Source: Chara braunii
Taxonomy: Eukaryota; Streptophyta; Charophyceae; Charales; Characeae
Assembly (NCBI GenBank): GCA_003427395.1
Contig: BFEA01000705.1
Coordinates: 585,941-622,360, forward strand
DNA: 36,420 bases
Direction: 5' to 3'
A model generated the notes under the pieces. It did no database searches, was not told the DNA's origin, and saw only the letters and a list, made by a program, of their open reading frames with translations. A program made the position numbers and the translations under genes. Shown here piece by piece: positions 1 through 9,542 of this stretch. Each line of letters begins with the position of its first letter. Positions within the stretch are counted from its first letter, which is position 1.

Positions 1-1185
1 CACAACCAGATTATAGAGAGAGATTCAAGAGTTCAACTGTCCAGTGCTTCACAGGATTACAAGCCTGCTTCGATCATCAAGAGTCTCAGCATCTGCGCTC
101 ATCAGCGCTTGTCACCAACACCAAGTTCAACACTCTCCAGTTAAGTATCCACCATAGCTTACTCTCTCTCCCTCTTCCCTCTTTCTTACGTGATGGATCC
201 GATCTTCTCTCTTTACAGTCTTTCTCTTCTCTCACTTGTGCACTCCCTACTACTAACACACACACGAGGATAAACTCTGAATACCACTCACTGCTCTACG
301 ACTACTAACTACCGCTATATTGCCTCCTAGTGCTGGCGCAGCTATGGCTTCCTTCTTCTCTGCCAGCATCTACTTCCTCTCTCTCATCTTGCTCAGCGCT
401 GCTCTCTGGCATAGCGCAGCTCCCACACTAGCGCACAAGTGCATAAGCACTTCCACACTCTCGTGCGAATGAGCATCTGCCCGAATGGTAGGCTGGCCAG
501 TCCTTTTGTAGTCTTGGAATGCACTTCAACTCGTGCCAGCCTCTGCTTCCTGGGGCCTGACTGGTTCTGGTACCACATCCTCACGGCCTGTCTGCTTCTG
601 AATGTCCAGGGCTGGAACCTTCCCGAATTTCCATGGGTCTGCTGCTGCTTGGGCCTTCGGGTCATGACTTTTCATTTGAGAACATGACGTTTGACTGTGG
701 ATAGTGACTCCTGCCTGTGGGTCACGACTTTTGCCTGTGATACTGCCTTTACTCGTGGGATGTGACTCTTCAATAGGAAACGTGACTCCTGCCTTTGAGA
801 CATGACTCCTACTTGTGAATTTGCCTTTTCACTCGTGGGATGTGACTGTTTACTGGGTGCCTGTTGGACCAGATTGCTGAGATATCCGATTGTGACATTT
901 CTGAGTTTGACAGACTCGGCCTTTTCTTGACCTGGGCATCTGACCCTGAGATCCGAATTTGGGGTCTGAATCGTGGAAGGCCTTTCATCACTAATAACTG
1001 CAAGAAAAACTAGGTTCATCGAGACTGTGTCCATTCACTATCTTTTTATCCAAAATCTGTGACCGTCCTAGTTCAGTTGACTAGACAATCGCTTCCCCAA
1101 TCTAAATACTCGATCTCTTCTTTCTGCCTCTCTGGAGTTGATCCTGAAGCCCCTCTAAAGAGAAGGGTTTTTCCTTTTATTTCTG
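1..1185. other. Unassigned repeat-derived noncoding sequence
   Basis: No credible gene is visible. The first 450 bases are pyrimidine-rich and contain GCAGCTATGGC, a motif that recurs in the LTRs and leaders of the gypsy elements here, so part may be an old LTR. The stretch nearest 1185 probably includes the 3' untranslated part of LINE-A, whose ORF2 ends at about 1186 on the minus strand. I could not place a boundary between the two. Confidence 0.4.
660..852. repeat. Degenerate tandem repeat, period about 87 bp
   Basis: The phrase ACTCGTGGGATGTGACT occurs near 754 and again near 832 in similar surroundings, and TGACTCCTGCC recurs between them. The minus-strand open frame over this interval is just the translation of this repeat and shows no recognisable domain. 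Confidence 0.6.
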
Positions 1186-1329
1186 CTATTTTCCCTTCAT
1201 ATAGCCAAATAATACATCTTCCGAGCTCTTTTGCATAGGCGCTTGCTTTTTTTTTTTTTTTTCATCCACTTCTGCTTCCAGTTTTCTCCTCACTATGGTC
1301 CAGCTGCTCTGATTCCCTTTCGTCTCAAC
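1186..1329 (-). pseudogene. LINE-A ORF2, extreme C-terminus
   Basis: This is the minus-strand continuation of the LINE-A ORF2 that breaks off at 28176. If the MITE and gypsy-1 are taken out, keeping one copy of the 8-bp duplication, the frame reading GRSSEHMVET before the insertion continues directly into KGNQSSW here and stops near 1186. The kept frame supports both the nesting and the assignment. The T-tract at 1247-1262 is a coding lysine run in this frame (EKKKKK), not a demonstrated poly(A) tail. Confidence 0.65.
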
Positions 1330-1557
1330 CTGTGTAGCATCGTGTTCGTGTTCAGAGGCGAACACGAACACGAACACGTTCGCCCGAACGCAAACGAGCG
1401 CCCAAAATCCTCCGAACACGAACATAAAAAATATTATTGAAAGAACAATACCAGCAACTTTTGCCTTGGATTCATGTCCAAATTCTTAGGCAAACGTGCC
1501 GAAACAAAAAATCAATGTATATTTTTACGGGACAAAAAAAATACGTTCGACTGCACA

Positions 1558-2605
1558 TGCAATCAGACTCGACTCCAAACTTGCTTTCAACATGCATACA
1601 CTCGAACTGGTGGCAAGACCAAACTCTTCAACTCAGAATCAACAATGAACTTGCACTTAAACTCTGTTCAAGTCAACTGTACAACTTGCGGCTATGGCTG
1701 CCAAACACTGTCTCCACCACCAGCCTCACTCTCCCTCATGCACACATGTACGAGGATCACCCTGAATGTCCACGCTACACAGACACACACACTCTGTACA
1801 CTGTCTGCACCAACAGCTGGGCGGCTATGGCCGCCGTCGTCTTCCTTCCTCCAGCTATGGCCGCCGTTGTCTTCCTCACTGGCCAGCTATGGCCGCTGTC
1901 TTGCTCGCTGCCCACTTCCTCTCTGGGCACCTGCAGACCTCCACGCACAAGTCACTGAGGCAGCACTTCTGCATGGCTCCCAGGCGAATGAATGAATGGC
2001 TGGGTGCTACCTCTTTATTTATAGTAACTCGCAGGTGGCCTGGCCCGGTCTCAAAGCACGTGGGCCTGGGCCAAAACGTGTGAGTCCCGGGTCCGGAAAC
2101 TTCCCAAACCGTGTGGGGCTTGGGCCTGGACGCTTCCAGGCCGCGAGAGCCTGGCTGTCCCAACGCGTAGGCCTTCTGGGCCAAAACGCGTGGGCTGCTG
2201 GGCCCCAAAACACATTTTTCTGGAGTCTTCTCCAGAACGCGTGGGCCTCCCTATTCCCCACGTGCAGCCCCTTCCTTTGGTGCTTGCTAACTGGATTGAC
2301 CTACAGGGACCTACGGACTTCTAGAGCCTACAGACCAACAGACAGACTCTAGGCCCACAGTAGACTTAGGTAGAGACTTCTAGAACAGACCCTTTCTAGG
2401 CCTACTGGAACAGTCCTAACTACTAACCTACAGACCTAGGGATTGAGTCCTACACAGATCACTGGATCTATGTACAGGGTACAGGGTAGGTCTAGGGATC
2501 GAATCTCACTCAGCACACAGGGTCAATGTACAACGTTCGGGCACAAGTCTAGGGATCGAATCTCTGCATCTGCAAATGTCGGATCAACTGGGTGAAACCG
2601 TTTCA
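1558..2605 (-). repeat. Gypsy-1 3' LTR (1048 bp)
   Basis: In plus orientation it runs from TGCAATCAGACTC to AACCGTTTCA. It matches 27184-28088 along its length, but is longer because it keeps about 140 bp (about 1700-1835) lost from the other copy between two CGGCTATGGC boxes. It also has an internal duplication in which GTCTAGGGATCGAATCTC appears near 2490 and 2550. Confidence 0.92.
2014..2023 (-). promoter_or_regulatory. TATA box of gypsy-1 3' LTR
   Basis: On the minus strand this reads TATAAATAAA, in a GC-rich LTR, at the same place as the TATA-like box of the other LTR (27477-27486) and of gypsy-2 (32874). Position about midway in the LTR fits a U3/R promoter. Confidence 0.6.
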
Positions 2606-2615
2606 CTCCCACCGT
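2606..2615 (-). other. Gypsy-1 polypurine tract
   Basis: Directly beside the LTR start, the minus strand reads GGACGGTGGGAG before TGAAACGG. A purine tract at this place primes plus-strand DNA synthesis in LTR retrotransposons. Confidence 0.6.
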
Positions 2616-2642
2616 CCTGTATTCAAGGTCCTCGAGAACACT

Positions 2643-3295
2643 CTAACTCAAGATAGGACCTTTAGCCTTTCTTTCTCTCTCATAGGCGTGTACTATGTCG
2701 GGAGCGGTTTTTAAGAGCTCTGTTCTTGTAAACCATCTGCCGTCCTCGGGTTCTTGATATGCAAACCTAACCCTATATTGTTTCTGGGGACGACCTTGAC
2801 CTCCTGTTCTAAACACGTCCTCTTTCGCTATGCGATATATGTCATATGCACCATCCATGTCTGGCGGGATCATTGATCTCCTAGAAGGGAATCTGTCAGA
2901 CGTGGTGCAGGGCAGGAGCTTGGACGCATGGAAGACTGAGTACGTGTGGAGGTCTGCTGGAATCTCTATTGTGTACGACGGGCCGTCCTCTCCTCCTTTG
3001 ACTTCTAGGACAGGCCATGGTCCTCTATATGCAGATAAGAGCTTCTGCGAGATGTTCTCCTCTGGTGCGAACTCCTTTGACTTGACCCAGACTAGATCGC
3101 CTACCTGGAACTGTGAAGGTCGGCGGTGCTTGTTAGCTTGCTCTATCATTCAATGCTGGGCCTTCCTAAGATTGTCAATCACCTTAGCGACTTCTTGCTC
3201 ATGCTGTAATGCAAACTCTCGGGTGTCGGGTGGTAGTCTCTGTATCTCGTCCCGGTTCAGTCCCTCAAACGGTCGCCTTGGCCTAAAGGTAGTGC
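2643..3295 (-). pseudogene. Gypsy-1 integrase C-terminus with GPY/F and chromodomain-like tail
   Basis: The main open frame (3149-2643, 168 codons) begins after a stop and contains FQVGDLVWVKSK and then KLLSAYRGPWPVLEV, the GPY/F module of Ty3/gypsy integrases. VFHASKLLP follows. The last 60 residues (QKQYRVRFAYQEPEDGRWF) resemble the chromodomain-like tail of chromoviruses, which steers integration into particular chromatin. Upstream to about 3295 the frame continues, with a stop, through FEGLNRDEIQRL and an HEQEVAKVIDNLRKAQ segment typical of the region just after the catalytic core. The zinc-binding HHCC domain and DDE core that should precede it are absent. Confidence 0.85.
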
Positions 3296-3720
3296 ACTAT
3301 TGCGCCGAAAAAATCTGCCCTCTTGCTTAGAGTGTCGGCTACCATGTTATATTTGCCTTTTTTTAACGGGTTTTAGCTCAAAGTCAAACTGGTCTATCTC
3401 AGCAGCCCATCTAGTAAACTTGGGCGTCATCTTGGCTTGGGTCTGTAGCCATCTAAGAGTCTCATGATCTGAATATACCTTGAAGTGCCTCCCAAGCAGG
3501 TAGTGCTTCCAGTGATCTAAGGCCTGCCTGAGAGCGTAGAGTTCCCTCTCGTATGTTGATGCTGCTAACTTTTCTGAGGGCAGCCTGGCTGACGTGAACT
3601 CTACGGTTCTATAACCGTTTCCGTCATCTTGCTGCAAAACGACACCTATGCCATACTGACTAGCGTCTGTGGTGACAACAATGGCATTGACGGATCAACA
3701 ACTTTGAGGACCGGGTACTC
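3296..3720 (-). pseudogene. Gypsy-1 RNase H domain
   Basis: The open frame 3637-3347 contains RLPSEKLAASTYERELYAL, YLLGRHFKVYSDHETLRWL and KFTRWAAEIDQFDFEL, the usual RNase H and connection signatures of Ty3/gypsy polymerases; E of ERELYAL and D of YSDHETL are conserved acidic positions. Upstream, in another frame, VVTTDASQYGIGVV supplies the first acidic residue (DAS). The domain normally degrades the RNA strand in DNA hybrids during reverse transcription. It is separated from the RT palm by a LINE fragment and joined abruptly to the integrase C-terminus near 3295. Confidence 0.88.
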
Positions 3721-4035
3721 CTTTTTTTTTTTTTTTTTTTTTTTGTTTGTTAAACTCCCTTCCAGTGCTAGAGGTGCTGGTAAGAGCAGACACCGCTACC
3801 ACTTGAGGGGAGCCTACATCTATTGGTGGGGAGCAACACCTGCTGGAAAACGGGTCCAGCGCCCCTGATACAGACAAAGTTTGTGGTATGTCAGGAAAAA
3901 GTAGTGAGAATCTCCTGCCAGCATTGATTACTCTGGAATCCAGAGGATTGACTGAGCAAGAGTTTTTTGGGAGAAGGAAAGGAGCCTCTTCGCCTTGAAC
4001 CAGGCGCCAGATGTCTGCTACTAAAAACTAGCTCT
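3721..4035 (-). mobile_element. 5'-truncated LINE 3' fragment with A-tail, in gypsy-1 pol
   Basis: The T-tract at 3722-3744 is the poly(A) tail of a minus-strand insertion. Reversed, the body matches the 3' end of LINE-2 (about 7890-8110), sharing TGCTCAGTCAATCC, ATCAATGCTGGCA and CAGCAGGTGTTGCTCCCC. It interrupts pol between the RT thumb and RNase H. The flanks share only TACTC (3716-3720 and 4036-4040), so the TSD is short or decayed. Its 3' UTR is about 150 bp and ends in GTTTAACAAAC plus A's, much shorter than that of LINE-2. Confidence 0.8.
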
Positions 4036-5213
4036 TACTCTATTAAGGCCTTCTTTAATTTCTTTTCCAAATTGTCTCTTTCTTCAGTAATCTACGAAGG
4101 GGAGCCGCGATCGTGGAGAAGTTCCTCAAGAACTTCATATAGTAGTTAGCCAACCCTAGGAACGAGCGTAACTCTGTCAGCGTCCGAGGAGTCGGCCAAT
4201 CTCTAATAGATGTTATCTTACTGTCCTCAAGCCGAATGCCGTCTCCGTCTAGTACATGGCCTAGGTAAAGAACCTTTGTCTTGGTCCACTCACACTTCTT
4301 CAGGTTAATCTTAAAGTTAAGACTCTCTCAGCTTTACTAGAATCTACCTCAAATGACCCTCATGCTCCTCAAGGGTCTTGTTGAATACTAGGATATCGTC
4401 TAGGTAAACCACGACGAACCTATCTAGCCACGACCTAAACAAGTCGTTCATGCAGCGCTGAAATGTGGCTGGTGCATTAGTTAGTCCAAACGACATCACT
4501 ATAAACTCGTAATGCCCATACCTTGTCCTGAACGCCGTCTTGTACTGGTCGTCAGGGTGGAGCTCTATCTGATGGTAACCCGACTTCAGATCTATCTTTG
4601 AGTACTTGCAGCCATGTACTCCATCTAACAGGTCATCTATACGAGGCATCGGCTCTGCATTCTTGATTGTGATGGCGTTCAGTCCCCTGTAGTCTATACA
4701 CATGCGTAGTTCTCCATCTTTCTTTGGGACAAACATAACAGGTGCGCCAAATGGTGGCGAACTAGGCCTTATCCATCCTTTCTCTAGGAGCTCGTCTAAC
4801 TGCCTGCAAAACTCCTCTAGCTCCTTGGGAGACATCCTGTAGACTGCCCCCTTAGGCGTTCTACTGCCAGGTTTTGTCTCTATGTGGTGCTGGATCGGTC
4901 TGGGCACTACCCCTGAAGGTGCTTCAGACAAGTCCTTGCACTCTTCAAGCAAATTGGCGATAGTAGGATGGATCTTCTCTTCCTCTTTGTGATTATCAGA
5001 CACTAGCCTCACATAGGCCACAAACACCTGCACTTCGAGCTGCTCCTTTCGCACAAGTCTGGCGAATGCAGGAGTGCTGAGGCAGCAATGGGCAAGGGGG
5101 TTATCTACCCCAGACTCATGGTACAAGCGGACTTGCTTGACTTCACCTGATGGACTAGGGAGCCTGCACTCGTGCTCTCTAAGGTGAGTGTGGCTCCTGC
5201 TGCCTCTCCCCAA
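4036..5213 (-). pseudogene. Gypsy-1 reverse transcriptase
   Basis: The open frame 5213-4344 carries the full RT palm: [76 protein letters not shown] and the catalytic box [11 protein letters not shown] with its two aspartates. YLDD replaces the more common YVDD, a usual variant in gypsy elements. The thumb continues in other frames from 4344 to 4036 (KVLYLGHVLDGDGI, FLGLANYYMKFLRNF) with small frameshifts. The enzyme would copy element RNA into DNA in a cytoplasmic particle. The first 60 or so codons belong to the protease-RT linker. The gene is broken and cannot make a full polyprotein. Confidence 0.95.
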
Positions 5214-5530
5214 TCTGTGTCTAACACAATATCAAACGGGAGGTTCTCTTCTACGAGGAGCGTCAAAGAATGTAGTACCTTCTCTACCTTCCCTTCTTTC
5301 CCTAGCCGAAAGTAGCCGCGGACCCCCTCAACATACTCTCCGACGCGCATCCTACTGTTGTCTGCAAAGATGCCGACTACATGTTCTTCTAATCATTGGA
5401 CTTTCAAATTAAGCTTCAACTTTTTCAGCGCTTTACGACTAATATAACTCCTAGTGGCCCCACTGTCTATCAGGGTCCCTTCTCTAGCTCTAAAAACTTC
5501 TGTGTCTGTGAGGATTAGTTGTCCTTTCCC
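5150..5530 (-). pseudogene. Gypsy-1 aspartic protease
   Basis: The minus strand reads GTLIDSGATRSYISRKAL around 5476-5420. LIDSGATRSYIS is the active-site signature of retropepsins; the catalytic Asp-Ser-Gly codons lie at about 5459-5467. The downstream frame (5350-5105) has VGEYVEGVRGYFRLGKEG and then [11 protein letters not shown], matching the C-terminal half of gypsy proteases (usual form VILGMDWL). The protein would cut the Gag-Pol polyprotein. Stops and frameshifts are present. Confidence 0.85.
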
Positions 5531-5812
5531 ATCCTTCTTCATCTTTGGCCTAGGCTTGTCTGCTCTCCTTCAATTCCTCAGCTAAGCCTGTGAGGGAAAC
5601 GTCTGGAGAGACTCTAACACAAACAGTCTCTGGACAGCCTACTAGGCGCTAGCCTGCAACCTCTGCCATGGAGATATGTGGAGTGGGAGACTCTACTTTG
5701 CGCACACGCTCAGGTCCATATACTCCTGGGGTAGGGGCAGTTGCAACCCCTATCGGCAACTGTCTTTTGCTGCCCCAGAAACAACACGACTCCTATACTT
5801 AGGACAAAACTT
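5531..5812 (-). pseudogene. Gypsy-1 Gag C-terminal/protease linker
   Basis: No domain is visible here, but the nucleotides align with gypsy-2 downstream of its zinc knuckle (35422-35640). Shared pieces include GCAGCAAAAG, GGTGGCAACTGCCCC-like sequence and CTGTCCAGAGACTG. This shows the sequence at 5812 was once contiguous with the zinc knuckle at about 9003, before LINE-2 inserted. Confidence 0.75.
5801..5812. repeat. LINE-2 target-site duplication, left copy
   Basis: AGGACAAAACTT here is repeated exactly at 8992-9003. A 12-bp perfect duplication fits target-primed reverse transcription by a LINE. Confidence 0.9.
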
Positions 5813-8054
5813 GAGAAAATTACCCAGTGGAATAACAAACACACATCGCTGATGGGTAGAGCGCTGGCTATCAACAATGTGGTTTTGGCTTCACTCTAGT
5901 AGAGGTCGGCAATATGGGCCCTGAGCAAGGAAGCTGTTAGAGTTTTAAAGAGGCAAGTGGTTGCGCTACTATGGAGAGGGGATAGTAGCCTCTCTAACGT
6001 CATTAATAGAGTGGCGTGGTCGTCGGTCATTCAACACAAGGACAAAGGAGGGCTAGGGATTCTCGATCCTATCATACAGATCACAACATTGACAACACAA
6101 TGGATCAAGAGGCTCACATTTACTCCCCTCCTTCCGTGGTGTGCCATTGCTTTGGAACAAATTGCAAGATTGGCCCCCAGGCCCCCCGGCAGGTGGATCC
6201 CCTATCCTGGTTAGAGGACCGTTTCTGGACTATTACACAATACTCTAAAACCCACGAGGTTTCTGATCGTGGGATGGTCAAAACGGACTTGACCAAGGAT
6301 GATTTTTGGGTCAAGGGCCTGCGCACATGACGCCAATCCCGCTGCCCGACAAAGGGACACCGGACATATGGAAGAGGTGGTGAGACAACCGCTTTTCAGC
6401 AATACGAGCGTCACTGACCTAAATGGGAGAGTATACTCTAGTTCCGTCCCCCCATGGAACTGTTGGGTGACGAGAGGGGTAACAAGAATCTGGGACATAT
6501 GGGATGGTGACGAAAGAACATGGACAACAACACATCAATTGAGGTCCAACTTGAAGCACTGCCACCACATTGAACAAAATCTGGATCAGTTAATTTTCTC
6601 TATTCCTTTGGATTGGATGCGCGTTTTGTGAGGGGGGTCGAGATTCCGGAAAGGGGACTGGGTAGCATCAGCGGGGGATAGTGAGAATGTAGGTAAGGTG
6701 ATGGAGGTATGGGAGGAAGAAGTGTCGGTAATCCTCTTCCGCCGAGAATCGGATAATCACCTCGTAAGGCACCCGCACGATGAGAAGAAAAGGTGGCAGA
6801 AGGTGGACTCCTATAGAATTAGGGTAGTGGGGGAACAAGATGAATGGGTAGCTTTCCTTTCGGAAACCCGCTCGCCAAACTCCCCACTGACCCGTTGGAA
6901 TGGCAACGGAATTCGCCCGGCAGAATAAGATCCGAAAAAAGTGAGAAATTGTTTGATCTGTCTGTGAAAGCTACCTACCTGCTTCTCAGGCCTCGGGTTG
7001 ACCTTAAGAGCACTGTGCGGGAGCGCTGGATGTCCCATCTGAATGTGGGAAGGGACTGCCTCCGCCCCATCCAGTGTTCACCGCCACAAAGGCCAGACCG
7101 ACAAAGATGGCCTCCCTGCAGAAAGAACACTGCTGCTTCCCCACGAATGATTGGCTGATTGATCGTACATATTTGGAACAAAAGAGTTTAGCCACACCAT
7201 GGTGTACGTCCTATTTGACAACTTTCCCTGCCCGCAAGAACCCCGAGACTATAGAGCACATTTTTCTGCAATGTCCAGGGATGGTCCCTACCTGGCGCTG
7301 GTGGGATCAGATTTGGAGGTTGATGGGCACAGAGTCTGAGTGGTCGTGGGACTGGAGAGCGCTTCTATGTGAAACATGGTTCTCCCCTACCAACAACACT
7401 TTTGGAGAGAACATGTTCAAGATCAGGAGGAGAGCCGTTATTTGGGCACTTTGGAGGAAACAGTGTATATTATCTATTGAGAAAGTAAGAATAGAGGGTG
7501 CGGAAATGACCGAGCTAATTAAACAATACGTTCAAGAGGAATTTACAATACAATGGCAGAGAATGAAATCTAAACTGGATCGAATTCATACCAAAAAAGA
7601 CATAACGCAGGCCATCAAGCAACTCTCAAGGGATTGGCTGGGAAGTGACCAGGAGGGCAAAATGGCTTATGTTCGTTGGGAAGGAGGCAGTCTCCTAGAA
7701 TGCGGAGAGGATAATATGAGACGAGACTATATCATCTGTTTTCAGGACTGGACTAAGGTGGATGCAACAATACCGTTGCGCTTCCCCTTGGACTTCCCCG
7801 ACCCCTTTTCGCCCCGTGGTCTGTCAATGGTGGATCTCCGTGGTATGGAGCAGAGTGAGGGAGAGACAGTTATAGCAAAGACACGGGGACTAGATGGTCT
7901 CACAGTTTGGACGCCTAGCAGCAGGGCTGAAGAGGCCCTTTTTCCTCCCTATTTGAGCCTGCTCAGTCAATCCCCTGTCTTCAAGGTCATCAATGCTGGC
8001 ATGTTGGAAGACAGTCAAAAACATCTCAACGTGATTGAAATGGTTGTTGTGTAA
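5813..8054 (+). pseudogene. LINE-2 ORF2 C-terminal half
   Basis: Reading frames with several stops and shifts cover the post-RT part of a plant LINE ORF2. Early pieces include SLMGRALAINNVVLASL, AVRVLKRQVVALLWRGD and RVAWSSVIQHKDKGGLGILDP, the usual sequence after the RT palm. The longest intact frame (7074-8054, 326 codons) contains NPETIEHIFLQCPGMVPTW and RRRAVIWALWRKQ, the zinc-binding zf-RVT region and its tail. The family's ORF2 encodes endonuclease and RT; neither the endonuclease nor the FADD-type catalytic box is included here. Confidence 0.88.
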
Positions 8055-8115
8055 GGGACGCTGGACCTGATTTCCAGCAGGTGTTGCTCCCCACCAATAG
8101 ATGGAGCCTCCCCGG

Positions 8116-8158
8116 GGGAGATAGAGGCGTCTGCATGTACCAGCGCCCCTATCTCCCA
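8116..8158 (+). ncRNA. LINE 3' stem-loop
   Basis: GGGAGATAGAGGCG pairs with CGCCCCTATCTCCC around the loop TCTGCATGTACCAG, leaving one mismatch. The short LINE fragment at 3721-4035 has the same loop type (TCTGCTCTTACCAG, minus strand) with different but still pairing stem bases: a C-G pair becomes T-A next to the loop. In stringent-type LINEs a 3' stem-loop is recognised by the RT; that role here is inferred. Confidence 0.6.
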
Positions 8159-8303
8159 TACGGGCTGTTTTTTTTTTCCCCTTAACACTCTTAAAGCGTG
8201 TAAAGGGTCTCGCGTGACGCTCCCACGGAGACCCGCTTGCCAGTGTTGGGAAAGGCGGCGGGGCAAGGGGCGGGCCCACGGGACACCTGTGTCCTTTTTT
8301 TGT

Positions 8304-8655
8304 CTTTTTTTGTCGTTTTGTGGGCTCGCTCGCGTCGTTTCGTTTTGGACTTAGGGCCTTGCTGCACTACTCACGAGACTGAATCTACCGCTGGAGTACG
8401 GAGAAATATGTTGCTTATCATTTTTTGTCGTTTTGTGGGCCCGTGCGCGTCGTTTCGTTTTGGACTTAGGGCCTCGCTGCACTGCTCATGAAACTGAATC
8501 TACCGCTAGAGTACGGGGAAATACCTTGCTTATCTTTTTTGTCGTTTTGTGGGCCAGCTCGCGTCGTTTCGTTTTGGACTTAGGGCCTCGCTGCACTACT
8601 CACGAGATTGAATCTACCGCTAGAGTGCGGAGAAATACATTGCCATCTTTTGTCT
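8304..8655 (+). repeat. Tandem repeat of about 115 bp, three copies plus a partial
   Basis: TGTCGTTTTGTGGGC starts at 8311, 8426 and 8540, followed each time by CGTCGTTTCGTTTTGGACTT, then CTGAATCTACCGCT-type sequence and GAGAAATA. A partial fourth copy begins near 8654. The array is in the LINE-2 3' region and is absent from the related fragment at 3721-4035. Confidence 0.92.
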
Positions 8656-8825
8656 TTTGCGCACGTAGATCCACGGCCCGCGCAGTTATTTTTCTGCGTC
8701 GTGAGAGGGCGGTGGGGACGAATGGGATGAGTCCGAGGGGGTGCGGGGAGGTGGGGACCAGGGCAGTGGACGGGGGGAGGGGCAACGCGAGGAGCAAAAG
8801 AGGGACCAGCGGGGCAGGAACGGGA

Positions 8826-8829
<4 letters not shown>

Positions 8830-8896
<67 letters not shown>
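8830..8896. repeat. GT/GA microsatellite
   Basis: A short GT run passes into about 30 uninterrupted GA units. Open frames across it (RERERE or SLSLSL on the other strand) are spurious. Confidence 0.97.
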
Positions 8897-8897
<1 letters not shown>

Positions 8898-8991
8898 CAT
8901 TGGTGCGGAGTTGCAATTTTTTTTTCCCCCCCCTACTCTTGGTCCCTGCCGCAGTCGCGGCGGGCAGACGTCTTGTTTTTTTAAGAAAAAA

Positions 8992-9513
8992 AGGACAAAA
9001 CTTTATGATGTGGCCTAGGTACCTGCAGAACACGCACTGAGATCTATTGATACGCTCTTGCCATACTCCCTTCTCAATACCCAGATCTTCCCAAGGTCGA
9101 CCCTCGGGTCGGCCTGGGTGCCACCAACCCTGTCTGGGGGGTGACCGACTAGAATGCGGACGGTTAGACGGGAGACCTTGACCCCTTCCTCCCGCTTGGC
9201 GGTTTCCATTGCCGCCAACCCCCTATCCGCCTTGTCCTCGGCCACCTGAGGCCCGTCCATTCCGACCAGACCCTTGTCCTCCTCCTTGCGGCCTCCCTCC
9301 GGCCGCGGCAACAACGTAGGTTCTCCCCTGGCCCTCGCTACTGTCCTCCTCGTCAAATCCCCACTCAATATCTGCGTAGGGAACTTCGTTTGCACCACCT
9401 TCCTCCATTGTTAGAATTAAGCTATCTTTGGCCTTGATTTGGCCAGAGATGGTGCCCCCCTTCCACATTTTTCCCTTCGTTAAGTCCTTATGCCAGAACG
9501 TGGTAACTGGCGA
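8992..9513 (-). pseudogene. Gypsy-1 Gag, C-terminal part with zinc knuckle
   Basis: Reading leftward from 9513, the frame begins SPVTTFWHKDLTKGKMWKG and continues through GGANEVPYADIEWGF, EDSSEGQGRTYVVAAAGG and a Gly-rich tract. Gypsy-2 has the counterpart at 34900-35150. After a frameshift it ends in CVFCRYLGHIIKFC at about 9045-9004, a CX2CX4HX4C zinc knuckle that binds element RNA in the particle. The upstream part of this Gag lies at 24856-26165; the two were separated by the 15.3-kb insertion. Confidence 0.9.
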
Positions 9514-9524
9514 TGTCGGTGCGA

Positions 9525-9542
9525 ATACCCTTACAAGGGTAT
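9525..9542 (+). ncRNA. Unit-start hairpin, left
   Basis: ATACCCTT and AAGGGTAT form a perfect 8-bp stem over two bases, only 11 bp from the element end. It is repeated identically at 16727-16744, although surrounding sequence has diverged. Confidence 0.65.

Larger units (their letters stand above)
5813..8991 (+). mobile_element. LINE-2: 5'-truncated non-LTR retrotransposon
   Basis: This plus-strand insertion in gypsy-1 lies between exact 12-bp duplications. It starts inside ORF2, downstream of the RT catalytic centre, so it is 5'-truncated. ORF2 remains run to 8054. A long 3' region follows with a stem-loop (8116-8158), a T-tract (8168-8178), three 115-bp repeats, a GC-rich segment and an AG microsatellite, ending in AAGAAAAAA at 8983-8991. 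Confidence 0.88.

Noticed and set aside
672-1034. Minus-strand open frame of 120 codons
   Set aside because: Its repeated SHIPRVK and RQES phrases only mirror the 87-bp tandem repeat; no start context or domain supports a gene.
1247-1262. T-tract as poly(A) tail of LINE-A
   Set aside because: The ORF2 frame reads through it as lysines to a stop near 1186, so it is probably coding.
2485-2570. Pol III B-box-like GGGATCGAATCTC repeats in the gypsy-1 LTR
   Set aside because: Match to GGTTCGAATCC is imperfect and no A box is present at tRNA-like spacing; treated as LTR-internal duplication.
8433-9018. Open frames through the GA microsatellite
   Set aside because: RERERE or SLSLSL translations of a dinucleotide repeat.
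9514-9540. Helitron ends
   Set aside because: No CTRR 3' end or A/T insertion point; the right end is CTCGACA and a short duplication is present.
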